Assembly (NCBI GenBank): GCA_964545205.1 | Contig: CAZJFH010000006.1 | Location: forward strand, 1 to 64,000 | Source: CAZJFH01 sp964545205 | GTDB lineage: Bacteria > Pseudomonadota > Alphaproteobacteria > Rhodospirillales > Magnetospirillaceae | Length of the DNA stretch: 64,000 nt | Direction of reading: 5' to 3' | In this document: in pieces, positions 1 through 7,751 of the stretch | Layout: every line of letters begins with the position of its first letter | Position numbering within the stretch: the first letter of the stretch is position 1 | The notes under the pieces: generated by a model | What the model saw: only the letters and a program-made list of their open reading frames with translations | What the model was told of the DNA's origin: nothing | Databases searched by the model: none | Translations under genes and position numbers: made by a program

Positions 1-1261
1 TGCCGGCGTTCGACTTGTGCGGCAGACCGAGTTGCGTGTTCCAGAAGGTCTGCTTCAGGTCCTCGTCGACCTGGGCGTCCAGCCACTTCTTCGCCAGTTG
101 CGGCGGCGCATCCTTCGTGGTCCAGGGCGAATAAAGCTTGGACGCCTGGAACCCGGCATGCTCGTTATCGACCGCCCACGCGCCGCAGCACCGGCACCTG
201 GCACGGTAGACCCCCCAGCGCTCCGATTCCCACCAGTCCCACACGACGGCGAGCGCATCGTCGTGCGCAGCATCGCCGTCGAGCGCCCGCCAAGCCCGGT
301 CGTATTCCTCAAGAGGCTGCTGGTCCTGTCCGCAGCAGCGAAAGCTGCGCGTCTGGTGCCAGCGGATCGAGGTCAGTGACCGCAGCCGCTCGCCCTCCGA
401 CCAGGCGGCGCCGCAAGCCTCGCAGTAGATCGCCGCCGTCTTCGGCAGGTGCTTGCCGTCCTCGTCCTTTTGCCACTGGACATGGCGGAAGAAGTCCAGG
501 AACTGACGATGTCCGCAGTGCGGGCAGGCCACCGAAGCCCGGCGCTGGTCGGACTGCAGCCAGCTCGCCTCGATCCGGCTCTCACCCTCGACGGTCGGCG
601 AGCACACCCGGATCGACAGCGCATTGGCGAATCGCGCCAGGCGCTCATCGCCCAAGGCGATGGCATCGCCCTCGCGCGTCGGAACGTACTTGTCGATCTC
701 GTCATACAGCACCACCCGGATCGGTCGGCTGGCCAAGTTCGTCGGCGAGCCGGCACTCACGATGGCGATGAAGCCTCCCGGAAACGGCTTGTACCCGATC
801 TTTTCTTCACCGCTGCGCATCCGGCGCGTGCCAACTAGATCGCGGAGCGCCGGGGTTGCCTCGATCATCCCGCCCAGGCGTTCCTTGGCGAAATCCGCGG
901 CGGCCGTGTCCTTCGGCTGCACCAGCAGCATCGGACACGGGTCGATGTGCGCAAAGTACCCGGCTGTCGACAGCAGCAGCGACGACTTCAGGATCTGTGT
1001 GCAGGCCATCGCTGTGATGACCCGCACGCCCGGTTCCGTGACAGCCAACATCGGGCCGCGGGCGATCTCGGCCGTCGCAGTGCGCCACCTGCCTCCACCC
1101 TCCATCCGGGACAGGTGCCTGAAACGATCCGACCACTCGGCGACGCTGATCCGCGGCGGCGGCGCCAGACCGCGGCGCCATGCCTGCCGGAGTTGCTCAG
1201 CGGGATCCGGGGCCGAAGTCGGCGCTGGGGCCGGCGAGTTCGGCGAGGTGCTGATGAACAT
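1..1261 (-). CDS. Phage terminase large subunit, GpA family (3' end beyond window)
   Basis: This is the ATP-driven DNA-packaging motor that cuts concatemers and fills procapsids. Translation of the minus strand from the ATG at 1259-1261 stays open for 420 codons to the window edge; an in-frame TGA lies three codons upstream of the ATG. Visible GpA features are a Walker A-like segment (TQILKSS), a Walker B segment (VVLYDEID), zinc-ribbon pairs (CPHCGH, YCEACGA, RCRCCGA) and the late FWNTQLG motif. The Walker A segment has Leu where Gly is usual in GpA proteins. The gene overlaps the small-subunit gene by 65 bp. The family call is secure; the C-terminal nuclease part is not in the window. Confidence 0.9.
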   Translation of the reverse strand, partial: MFISTSPNSPAPAPTSAPDPAEQLRQAWRRGLAPPPRISVAEWSDRFRHLSRMEGGGRWRTATAEIARGPMLAVTEPGVRVITAMACTQILKSSLLLSTAGYFAHIDPCPMLLVQPKDTAAADFAKERLGGMIEATPALRDLVGTRRMRSGEEKIGYKPFPGGFIAIVSAGSPTNLASRPIRVVLYDEIDKYVPTREGDAIALGDERLARFANALSIRVCSPTVEGESRIEASWLQSDQRRASVACPHCGHRQFLDFFRHVQWQKDEDGKHLPKTAAIYCEACGAAWSEGERLRSLTSIRWHQTRSFRCCGQDQQPLEEYDRAWRALDGDAAHDDALAVVWDWWESERWGVYRARCRCCGAWAVDNEHAGFQASKLYSPWTTKDAPPQLAKKWLDAQVDEDLKQTFWNTQLGLPHKSNAG

Positions 1262-1781
1262 GCTGCGTCAGGACCTCGGCGATTCGATCCGCCGGCACGC
1301 CAAGGTCGGCTGCGAGTAGCGGGGCGATGCGCGCTGGCCAAGCTGTCCAGGCGTCGCGGATGGCTCGCGCCTGCTCGAACAGAACCGACTGCGCGGTTTC
1401 GATCTCGACGAACAGGCCCGCCTTCTGCCTAAGCTCGAGGGCCCGCAGGCCGGCCAATGCATTTGCCTTCACCCGGTCGGCCTCGGCCTCGGTGGCGATC
1501 TGGCCGGCCAGCAGACGGGACAGAAATTCCGAGGCGTCCTCGGCGAAGTCCGGTGAGCCAGGGTTAACCGTCGCGGCTGGAGCCTCCTCGACCGCCGAGT
1601 TAACCAACTGGCGGCCGGAAGCAAACCTCCCGAGCTTGGCTTCGCGCAGTCGCGCGTCCGACGCTTCGACATCGATCTTGCCGGCGTCGAGAATGAGAAA
1701 GCCTCTGCGTTCCCACTTGAGGACGGCAGGCTTGCTGACCCCGTGCTGCCGTGCGAACTCGGCTTTCGAGACACAGGACAT
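1197..1781 (-). CDS. Phage terminase small subunit, Nu1-like
   Basis: This 194-residue protein should recognise phage DNA and start packaging with the GpA subunit encoded next. Residues 1-25 form a helix-turn-helix (SKAEFARQHGVSKPAVLKWE) of the type in lambda Nu1, and the rest is helical and charged, as in small subunits that multimerise and dock on GpA. The ATG start follows a purine-rich stretch, and the end overlaps the terminase start by 65 bp, implying coupled translation. Assignment rests on the N-terminal motif and on position directly upstream of GpA. Confidence 0.8.
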   Translation of the reverse strand: MSCVSKAEFARQHGVSKPAVLKWERRGFLILDAGKIDVEASDARLREAKLGRFASGRQLVNSAVEEAPAATVNPGSPDFAEDASEFLSRLLAGQIATEAEADRVKANALAGLRALELRQKAGLFVEIETAQSVLFEQARAIRDAWTAWPARIAPLLAADLGVPADRIAEVLTQHVHQHLAELAGPSADFGPGSR

Positions 1782-1805
1782 CGCCGCCCCTGGTTAACCG
1801 TTAAC
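1564..1805. repeat. Four GTTAAC(C) sites in and before the small terminase gene
   Basis: GTTAAC occurs at 1564-1569, 1600-1605, 1793-1798 and 1800-1805; three copies continue as GTTAACCG and the last two form a tandem pair just upstream of the small-subunit start. Such an AT-rich hexamer should be rare at this base composition. Packaging (pac or cos) sites often lie in or next to this gene, so these are candidate terminase-binding sites, but no binding evidence is visible. Confidence 0.35.
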
Positions 1806-1890
1806 CGGATTTCGACCCTATTCGCTACGCTGAAAACAGGGTCCGAACTCCCCGCATCGCGCCTCGGCCGCAGGGGCCCCGCCGCCCGCC

Positions 1891-2607
1891 TCACCGCACC
1901 GCCTGGGCCAGCGCCGCCGCCATCCGCGGCCCGAACTCCCGCTCGAACACCCGGCCGGCGACGCCGAAGTAGTCGAACCGCTGGCCGTAGCGACCGCGGC
2001 GGACGAACCACAGCACAGGCTCGGTGAAAATGTCCTGGGAGCGCTTGAAGATGCCCATGGGCGTCCCGTCGCGACGGCGCATCACAAAGTACACGCCCTT
2101 CGCCCGGCGCCCGGCGCTGCGCTTGCTCCGGGCCGTCTGGTTTTGTGTCGGGTCGAGGGCGTTGGCCCTGAGCGCCGACAGTATCTGCGTGATCTGCCCG
2201 CCGGTGATGTTGCCGTAGCGGTCGAGCTTGGCCGCCGGACCCGGCGTGACCTGCTTGTCCCGGGGCAGGATGCCGTAGGCCTGCAGCGCCCGCTCGAAGC
2301 GCTTGGTGTTGCGCTCGCCTCCCTTGATCTGCGGCTGCAGGTACTTCCAAGGCGGCGTGCCCTTGACCGCGATGTCGCGCAGGTAGACCACCGCGAACGG
2401 GTCTTGCATCGTCGCCTTGCGGTACAGCACGGCGTTGGTCGTGAACGGCTTGGGGCGGTCGAACACCTGCTCCATCTCCGTCCGCATCTCCTGACGGATC
2501 GCGTAGGCCGTCTGCGTCAGCGCCTTGACCTGGGCGAACCGGACGTTGCGCTCCAGCCGGGACATGGCCTTGACGAGAGCCTTGTCATCGGTGGTGACGC
2601 GGATCAT
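1891..2607 (-). CDS. Phage morphogenesis-like protein, not firmly assigned
   Basis: A 238-residue basic protein encoded just before the terminase genes. I chose the ATG at 2607 (MIRVTTDDKAL) because GGGGGT precedes it at good spacing; the longer open frame runs through a hairpin and a likely promoter. The N-terminal half is helical (VKALTQTAYAIRQEM), followed by a basic Gly-rich middle and a C-terminal FEREFGPRM segment. General appearance resembles small phage neck or minor tail proteins, and the position fits a structural or assembly gene. No family is recognised with confidence. Confidence 0.6.
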   Translation of the reverse strand: MIRVTTDDKALVKAMSRLERNVRFAQVKALTQTAYAIRQEMRTEMEQVFDRPKPFTTNAVLYRKATMQDPFAVVYLRDIAVKGTPPWKYLQPQIKGGERNTKRFERALQAYGILPRDKQVTPGPAAKLDRYGNITGGQITQILSALRANALDPTQNQTARSKRSAGRRAKGVYFVMRRRDGTPMGIFKRSQDIFTEPVLWFVRRGRYGQRFDYFGVAGRVFEREFGPRMAAALAQAVR

Positions 2608-2629
2608 GTCCGACCCCCAGACAGCAGAA

Positions 2630-2657
2630 CGCCCGGCAGCCTGTCTGGCTCCGGGCG
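2630..2657 (-). terminator. Hairpin between putative late promoter and late genes
   Basis: CGCCCGG (2630-2636) pairs with CCGGGCG (2651-2657) and AGCC (2638-2641) with GGCT (2647-2650), leaving a five-base loop and one bulged base. The T-run after it on the minus strand is poor, so it may be an attenuator or pause site, not a full terminator. It lies between a TTGACA element at 2705 and the first late-type gene. Confidence 0.4.
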
Positions 2658-2676
2658 CTCGTGTGTTGCTGACGTC

Positions 2677-2705
2677 ATTGCAATAGCTAGCGCGAAATTT
2701 GTCAA
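2677..2705 (-). promoter_or_regulatory. Putative leftward late promoter
   Basis: On the minus strand a perfect TTGACA (2705-2700) is followed after 17 bases by TGCAAT (2682-2677). The -35 overlaps the stop codon of the upstream gene. The -10 is weak, so activity is uncertain. A hairpin lies 20-47 bases downstream, a layout like the late promoter and terminator of lambdoid phages. Confidence 0.35.
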
Positions 2706-3304
2706 GCGCTTTTCTCCCACGGCTCACGTTCGACCCCGATCCCGACGACGCGCCAGAGCCGCAGACCCGCCATTTCCGCCCTCAGGAGCTCGAGCCCGCC
2801 GAACCACATCCGCCACTCCTCCCGGCAGTACTCCGGGTCGGGGAAGATCGAGCACGGGCAGTACTTGACCAGCACGCGCGTCGGACGGCCGCGCCGGCTC
2901 GTGACCGTCACCTCGTACTCGATCACGGTCGGCTTGCCGTTGGCCGGCTGCAGGCGCGGCCAGTAGCGGCACACCTCGCCCCAGTCGGGCATGGTCCCGG
3001 CGGCGGCGTGCATGCTGACCAGGTGCCGGCAGAAGTCCGGCAGTCGCCCGACCGCATCGACGATCGCCGCGGCGTCGGGGTGCACGCGGTGCCCGATCTC
3101 CTTCCACTGGCCGCCGTCGATTTTGCAGCCGAGCAGGCCCTTCATCGCCTCCAGCTTGTCGAGGCTGTCGCGGGGCGAGCCGATGCGCAGGCCGAATCCC
3201 TCGCTCTCATCCGTGACGTGGGCCTTCTGCCGGCGATAGGCCCAGTCCAGGGCTCCGATCACGGTGGTGGTCTCCTGGGCGGCCGTGGCCATCTGCACCG
3301 TCAT
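2702..3304 (-). CDS. Hypothetical phage protein in the position of a late regulator
   Basis: A 200-residue protein that I do not recognise. It is rich in Trp, Cys and Arg, with a CPCSIFPDPEYC segment near residue 155 and a helical N-terminus (ALDWAYRRQKAHV). It is the last gene before a putative late promoter and hairpin, the place of the antiterminator Q gene in lambdoid phages; that is a positional inference only. Its ATG overlaps the stop of the upstream small gene (3301-3304), so the two are translationally coupled. Confidence 0.65.
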   Translation of the reverse strand: MTVQMATAAQETTTVIGALDWAYRRQKAHVTDESEGFGLRIGSPRDSLDKLEAMKGLLGCKIDGGQWKEIGHRVHPDAAAIVDAVGRLPDFCRHLVSMHAAAGTMPDWGEVCRYWPRLQPANGKPTVIEYEVTVTSRRGRPTRVLVKYCPCSIFPDPEYCREEWRMWFGGLELLRAEMAGLRLWRVVGIGVEREPWEKSA

Positions 3305-3504
3305 CCCTCACCCCCGTTCAGCTTCTCGCCCAGCTGCCGGACGAGCTCGCGCTCGGGCCAGGTCAGCCGGTCGTCGTCGTAGGCCACCACCAGCAGGCCA
3401 TCGCGGTGGGCCCGAGCCTGCATCGCCCGGGCCCTGGCGCGCAGCTGGTCGTCGGTGAAGCTCGACGGCGCCCGATGCGCGAGGCTGGTGCGGACGTGGC
3501 TCAT
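3301..3504 (-). CDS. Small hypothetical phage protein (67 aa)
   Basis: A 67-residue basic protein with a helical LRARARAMQARAHRDG stretch and an acidic VAYDDDRLTWPE segment. It overlaps its neighbours by four bases at both ends, the packing expected in a phage early operon. No family is recognised. Confidence 0.6.
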   Translation of the reverse strand: MSHVRTSLAHRAPSSFTDDQLRARARAMQARAHRDGLLVVAYDDDRLTWPERELVRQLGEKLNGGEG

Positions 3505-4163
3505 CGCCCCATCGCCTCGGCGAAGTCCGGATCGGCGGCCATCTCGTCGAGCAAGCGCTGCCGCTCGCGCTGAAAGGCGGCTTCCTGCTCGGCCTCGGAC
3601 AGTTCTGGCGCCGGCGGCCGCGGGATGCTCCCCATCACGACCTCACGCGCCGCGCTGGCCTGCGGGCTCGGCACCCGGCGCGCCTGCGGCTTGGGCTCGT
3701 CCATCTTGAACCGCTTCAGCACCTCGAGCCGCCGCAGCGGTGCCGAACGCGCCTGCAGCTCGTCGGCGACGGCGTTGCGGAGGTCGGCCGGCAACGGCAG
3801 TTTCGCCCCCCAGCGCCAGTCGCGCACAATGGCGTCGACAGCCTCCGAAAGCAGGTCCGCCGGCAGGTCAGCAAGGCCTTGGCGGTAGAACCGCGTCGCC
3901 GTGACCACATCGGGATTTCCGATGCCGAAGGTCCTAACGAACTGGAACAGCCGGTCGATTATCACGCCGAACGCCTTGGCGTCCGCCGGCACCAGCGAAG
4001 CCTGGTAGGCCGACATGAGGCCGTCGACGACCTCCGGCGTCGCCTCGTCGGGGCGGCCATCAACCAGACGCCAGTTCGTCAGCCAGTGCGGACAGGATGG
4101 CGTCCCGGTCGGCCTGGAGCTGGAGGTCGGGATCGAGCTTGGTGTGGCGGTGAGGTCGCCCAT
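3501..4163 (-). CDS. Hypothetical phage replication-region protein
   Basis: A 220-residue protein. The start at 4163 is chosen because AGGAGG stands just upstream; this places its first 104 bp inside the end of the initiator gene in another frame. The middle is helical (FGVIIDRLFQFVRTFG, LPADLLSEAVDAIVRDW) and the C-terminus is acidic and helical (AEQEAAFQRERQRLLDEM). By position, downstream of an O-like initiator, it could be a P-like helicase loader or a replisome accessory factor, but no signature is visible. Confidence 0.6.
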   Translation of the reverse strand: MGDLTATPSSIPTSSSRPTGTPSCPHWLTNWRLVDGRPDEATPEVVDGLMSAYQASLVPADAKAFGVIIDRLFQFVRTFGIGNPDVVTATRFYRQGLADLPADLLSEAVDAIVRDWRWGAKLPLPADLRNAVADELQARSAPLRRLEVLKRFKMDEPKPQARRVPSPQASAAREVVMGSIPRPPAPELSEAEQEAAFQRERQRLLDEMAADPDFAEAMGR

Positions 4164-4977
4164 TGGGGCCTCCTGGCGGCATGGTGGTGTTGAGGATTCG
4201 CGTCTCGGCAACGGCGCGGCTGAAAAACCGCAGCCCGTTCGGCAGCCAGGCACTGTCCTGGCGCGCCTGCCGGGCCTTGGCGATGACGGCGGTGATGGTG
4301 GGGTAGATGTCCCGCTCCGGGTCGGCGCCATCGGCCAGCCACTGCTGAACGACGCCGGTGGTTCCGTACCAGGTCGGGTCCTTGCTCGAGGTGCCGAGAA
4401 TGCTCAGCACTCGCTCGGCGACGTCGGGCCACGCAGCGGCGATCTGGGCGGCACCATGATCGGTCGCGGCAGGGACGGCACCACGCACAGGGACGGCACC
4501 CTTGCGCGTGCCCGCGTCCTCATCCTCTACGGTTCCCTTTCGGTTATATGACGGTTTGGGTGTCGCAGGCGACAGGGGATCCCCTGTCGCAGACGACAGG
4601 GGTGGGGTGTCGCGGGCGACAGGGGTGTCGATTCCGACAGGTGTCGCAGGCGACAGGGGTTGATGGTCTTCGTCCCCTGTCGCAGACGACAGGGGTTCGG
4701 CCTCTTGACCCCGGTCGCGGGCGACAGGGGTGAGGTCATAGATCACGACCCCGCGGCGACCGGTTCCAGCCTTTCGGATTTCACCAGCCTCGACCAGCTT
4801 GTCGATGGCGTTGCGGACGTTGCGCTCCGTGATTCGAGCCATGCGCGCCAGCGTCGGCACGCTCGGCCAGGCCAGCATTTCCTTGCTGGCAAGTTCAGCC
4901 ATGGCGAGCAGCACGACCAGCGGCGAGCCTGACTGCGTCGAGTGGGCCCACACGGCGTCTCTGGCCTCTTTGCTCAT
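4060..4977 (-). CDS. Lambda-O-like replication initiator with internal iterons
   Basis: A 305-residue protein starting at MSKEARDAVW (4977), whose ATG overlaps the upstream stop. Residues 10-85 form a winged helix (MLAWPSVPTLARMARITERNVRNAI...) as in phage initiators such as lambda O. Residues about 85-150 are a low-complexity linker of repeated PLSPAT/PLSSAT units, encoded by an array of 18-bp DNA repeats. The C-terminal 150 residues (WYGTTGVVQQWLADG...FFSRAV) would recruit the replisome. Iterons inside the initiator gene are the lambda origin arrangement. The function is inferred from architecture. Confidence 0.75.
   Translation of the reverse strand: MSKEARDAVWAHSTQSGSPLVVLLAMAELASKEMLAWPSVPTLARMARITERNVRNAIDKLVEAGEIRKAGTGRRGVVIYDLTPVARDRGQEAEPLSSATGDEDHQPLSPATPVGIDTPVARDTPPLSSATGDPLSPATPKPSYNRKGTVEDEDAGTRKGAVPVRGAVPAATDHGAAQIAAAWPDVAERVLSILGTSSKDPTWYGTTGVVQQWLADGADPERDIYPTITAVIAKARQARQDSAWLPNGLRFFSRAVAETRILNTTMPPGGPNGRPHRHTKLDPDLQLQADRDAILSALADELASG
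4561..4730. repeat. Seven 18-bp iterons: candidate prophage replication origin
   Basis: Copies of TGTCGCRGRCGACAGGGG lie at 4561-4578, 4585-4602, 4608-4625, 4626-4641 (diverged and shorter), 4642-4659, 4678-4695 and 4713-4730. Each contains the dyad TGTCG...CGACA. The bases just beside the array (4530-4558) are the most AT-rich of the neighbourhood, as expected for a melting region. The array sits inside the O-like initiator gene. Confidence 0.75.
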
Positions 4978-5192
4978 GCCGCAGCCCTCCGCAGGCGTTG
5001 GCGGCCATCGTCCGTGCCCAGCATCCACGTCGCCTGGAACGCCGCGACGAGCGCGCCCTTGCTGATGCAGTCGCTCGGCGGCAGCCCGACGGCGGCGCGA
5101 CAGGCGTCGACCTCAGCGATGATCTGCCCCCAGGTCCAGCCGCAGCGGCGGCGATAGGCGACGTGCTCGCGGGCGATGTTCTCGGCCGTCAT
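4974..5192 (-). CDS. Small hypothetical phage protein (72 aa)
   Basis: A 72-residue protein (MTAENIAREHVAYRRRCGW...) ending in a basic RLRRAAA tail. Its start at 5192 and stop at 4974 overlap both neighbours by four bases (ATGA), and the longer open frame upstream is a shadow. The WTWGQIIAEVDACRAAVGL part is probably helical. No family is recognised; it lies directly upstream of the initiator. Confidence 0.6.
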   Translation of the reverse strand: MTAENIAREHVAYRRRCGWTWGQIIAEVDACRAAVGLPPSDCISKGALVAAFQATWMLGTDDGRQRLRRAAA

Positions 5193-5437
5193 GCCGCCTC
5201 CTCTCCCGCGCTCTCGGCCAGCCGCGCCCGGTTCGTCGCCGCCCGCTCGGCGATGGCCCGCAGATCGCCCGGCGTCGCGATGCGGCGCTCGGCCACCTCC
5301 CAGCCCAGCAGGGCCTCGATGACCCGCTGCACCTCGCCGCCCTCGCGCCAGGCGGCGCATACGGGTGCCGTGGCCTGGCCGGAGGCGCGGCCCGGGTTGA
5401 TGCGCTGCAGGAGCTGGGCGAACTCGACGGGGGTCAT
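5189..5437 (-). CDS. Small hypothetical phage protein (82 aa)
   Basis: An 82-residue, mostly helical protein (MTPVEFAQLLQRINPG..., LRAIAERAATNRARLAESA). The start at 5437 overlaps the upstream stop by four bases and its own stop overlaps the next start. No family is recognised. Confidence 0.6.
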   Translation of the reverse strand: MTPVEFAQLLQRINPGRASGQATAPVCAAWREGGEVQRVIEALLGWEVAERRIATPGDLRAIAERAATNRARLAESAGEEAA

Positions 5438-5895
5438 GTGCGCCCCCGCTCGGCCTCTACGGTCGGAAGCGATGCTCCGAACCCGCGCCCGGTCGTGAGG
5501 TATTCCCATGCCGCGGCAACTGCGTGCCCAAAGGCCATCGGCCATGGCCAGAGGTTGAGGCGCACCAGGAAGGCGCCGCGCAGCACCGCCCCGGTCTGTG
5601 GAACCCGACGCCACCACGGCCAGCGCTGCTCGACCATCCATGACGTCGGCAACCAATCGCGGTGACCGAGCCAGGGATCGAGTGCGCAGGCGACGCGGGT
5701 CAGGCGCGCACCGAACCACCGGGCCAGACCACCGAGCGGCGACATCCGGCAAGGCCGCTCGAGCAGCACCTCGACCCGGCCGCGCACCTCGCGCAGCTCC
5801 AGCCGTCCGCGGGCGTCGCGCACCGGGCGCCAGCCGTGGTCCACGATCATTCGCGGCGCGAGGTCGCGGCGGACGAAGCGGCTCTGCATCGTCAT
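5434..5895 (-). CDS. Hypothetical phage protein, Trp/Arg-rich (153 aa)
   Basis: A 153-residue protein starting MTMQSRFVRRD at 5895; the longer open frame upstream is a shadow of the helicase gene. It is unusually rich in Trp and Arg (PTSWMVEQRWPWWRRVPQ) and has a moderately hydrophobic stretch (FLVRLNLWPWPMAFGHAVAAAW) that could lie at a membrane. Four-base overlaps with both neighbours place it in the early operon. No family is recognised. Confidence 0.55.
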   Translation of the reverse strand: MTMQSRFVRRDLAPRMIVDHGWRPVRDARGRLELREVRGRVEVLLERPCRMSPLGGLARWFGARLTRVACALDPWLGHRDWLPTSWMVEQRWPWWRRVPQTGAVLRGAFLVRLNLWPWPMAFGHAVAAAWEYLTTGRGFGASLPTVEAERGRT

Positions 5896-7304
5896 TCGGC
5901 GGCCCTCCGGTAGCGGTTCTGGTAAACGGCGCGCCGCTCCATCACGTTGCGGACCCAGGCCGGCTTGTAGCCCCTGATCTGCGCCACCGTGCGCAGGTCC
6001 GCCTCGGTCTTGGCGATGTCCATCAGCGCCTTGAAGTTCATCAGCATGATCTCGTCGGCCGTGAAGCCGGCGAGTCCCGGCGCCCCAGCGATTCCCTTGG
6101 CGGCGTCGGCGCGGCCGGCGATCTTCGGATAGGCGGCGCCGCAGCCCTCGCAGGCCTCGGCCCAGCGGTGGACGCGGTAGCAGCGCCGACAGCGCCGGGT
6201 GCCCTCGACCGCGCGCTCCAGCCCCTTCAGGCCGCCGCGCAAGTCCCATTTGCGCTTGGCGTCGGGCAGGCCGTGAGCGTGGACGTTGCCGACCATGTCG
6301 AGCAGCAGCGCGTGGCTCTTGCGCTCGTGCGGGCGCAGCGCCCGGCCGACCATCTGCAGATACAGGCTGGTCGACTGGGTCGGGCGCAGCATGATCGCCG
6401 TTTCGACCAGCGGCACGTCGACGCCTTCGGTGAGCAGCTGCACCGAGGTCAGCACCTGCAGGCGGCCGGCAGCGAGGTCCTCGATGGCCTCGCGGCGGTC
6501 GTCGCTGTCCATGCCGCCGTCGATCGACCGCGCCACCCAGCCGTCGGCGGTGAAGGCCGCGGCGACGTGCTCGGCGTGCTCGACGCCGGTGCAGAAGACG
6601 ATGCACGCCGCGCCGGGGCTCAGGCGGGTGTACCAGCCGACGGTCTTCCTGGTGATCTCGTCGGCGTCCATCAGCCGCTGCAGCTCGCCGACGGCATAGT
6701 CGCCGCCGCGCTTCTTCACGCCGCGCAAGTCGACGGCGACCGGCGGCGCGTGGATCCGGGCCGGCGCGAGATAGCCCATCGCGGTGAGCTCGGAAATCGA
6801 CGGCGCCTCCACAACGGCCTGGAAGCCGCCGACCTCGCCGATGCCCTGGCCATCGAGCCGGAACGGCGTCGCCGTCGCCCCAAGCACGACCGCCTTTTTG
6901 AGCAGCTCGATCACCGTGCGCCACATGCCGGCGACCATGTGATGGGCCTCGTCGAACACGACTAGGTCGACCTTGGCGAGGTAGTCCGCGAGCTGGTCCT
7001 TCCGCGCCACCAGCGTGTTGATGCTGGCGATCTGCACCAGGTGCGACGTCCTCGGGTAGCCGGGCGCGATCAGCCCGTGCGGGATGCCCAGCGCGTCGAG
7101 CCGGCGGCTGATCTGGTCCATCAGCTCCTGACGGTGCACGACCAGCAGCACCCACCAGCCCTGGGCCGCGAGGAACCGGACGGCCTCGCAGAACATCACC
7201 GTCTTGCCGGATCCGGTGGCGGCGACCAGCAGGGCGTTCATGCCCTGGCGCAGGAAGCGCAGCATCTGGTTGACGCACCGGATCTGGTAGCCGCGGAGGT
7301 TCAT
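5892..7304 (-). CDS. SF2 DEAD/DEAH-box helicase
   Basis: A 470-residue ATP-dependent helicase of the type III restriction/RecQ-like SF2 group common in phage replication modules. It starts at MNLRGYQIRC (7304). Motifs in order are the Q-like RGYQ, Walker A (AATGSGKT, about residue 30), DEAH (VVFDEAHHM), SAT-like LGATATP, motif V (LLTEGVDVP) and motif VI (QMVGRALRP). A Cys cluster near residue 370 (CRRCYRVHRWAEACEGCG) looks like a zinc ribbon. It probably remodels DNA near the origin or at branched intermediates, as it is encoded between rusA and the initiator region. Confidence 0.88.
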   Translation of the reverse strand: MNLRGYQIRCVNQMLRFLRQGMNALLVAATGSGKTVMFCEAVRFLAAQGWWVLLVVHRQELMDQISRRLDALGIPHGLIAPGYPRTSHLVQIASINTLVARKDQLADYLAKVDLVVFDEAHHMVAGMWRTVIELLKKAVVLGATATPFRLDGQGIGEVGGFQAVVEAPSISELTAMGYLAPARIHAPPVAVDLRGVKKRGGDYAVGELQRLMDADEITRKTVGWYTRLSPGAACIVFCTGVEHAEHVAAAFTADGWVARSIDGGMDSDDRREAIEDLAAGRLQVLTSVQLLTEGVDVPLVETAIMLRPTQSTSLYLQMVGRALRPHERKSHALLLDMVGNVHAHGLPDAKRKWDLRGGLKGLERAVEGTRRCRRCYRVHRWAEACEGCGAAYPKIAGRADAAKGIAGAPGLAGFTADEIMLMNFKALMDIAKTEADLRTVAQIRGYKPAWVRNVMERRAVYQNRYRRAAE

Positions 7305-7741
7305 GCCGCGCCTCCGTCGAGCGGGCGGACGGTGACGATGGTCTCGGCCACCTCGCCGTAGACCTTGCGGGCCGACACGGCGACCACCTGGGCGTCGTCG
7401 GCGTAGACCACGCCGTTGAGGGCGTCCCAGATCAGCTTCAGCGCGTTGTCGAGGTCGGGCTTCTTGGTCGGGCGGACCTCGCCGGCCAGTGCGGCGGTGC
7501 GGCGCTTCTTCGGCCAGCTCGCCGCCGGCACCAGGGTGGCGCACACCTCCATCGCCACCGGCCCGGTCAGCGGCGGCCGGCCGCCCATGACCTCCATGGC
7601 CAGCACAGCGACAACGCCCTCCTTCGAGCGCGTCTTGGCGGGCGTGAAGGCCCGGGCGTGGCCGGCAATCACCGCCAGCCGCGGCCGGCCCTTCGCCTGC
7701 GCCGCGCCCGGGATCACGATGCGGATGCTCCCCCCCGACAT
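7301..7741 (-). CDS. rusA: RusA-type Holliday junction resolvase
   Basis: A 146-residue endodeoxyribonuclease resolving branched DNA. The RusA hallmark is intact: KPDLDNALKLIWDALNG followed by VVYADDAQV supplies the conserved acidic residues that bind catalytic metal. Length fits the family (about 120-150). The stop overlaps the helicase start by four bases. In lambdoid phages RusA often belongs to the replication or late-regulation arm, and the context here agrees. Confidence 0.9.
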   Translation of the reverse strand: MSGGSIRIVIPGAAQAKGRPRLAVIAGHARAFTPAKTRSKEGVVAVLAMEVMGGRPPLTGPVAMEVCATLVPAASWPKKRRTAALAGEVRPTKKPDLDNALKLIWDALNGVVYADDAQVVAVSARKVYGEVAETIVTVRPLDGGAA

Positions 7742-7751
7742 GCCGCCGGCC

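Noticed and set aside
4561..4730. CRISPR array
   Set aside because: The 18-bp repeats are too short, irregularly and closely spaced, lie inside a coding gene and have no spacers or cas genes.
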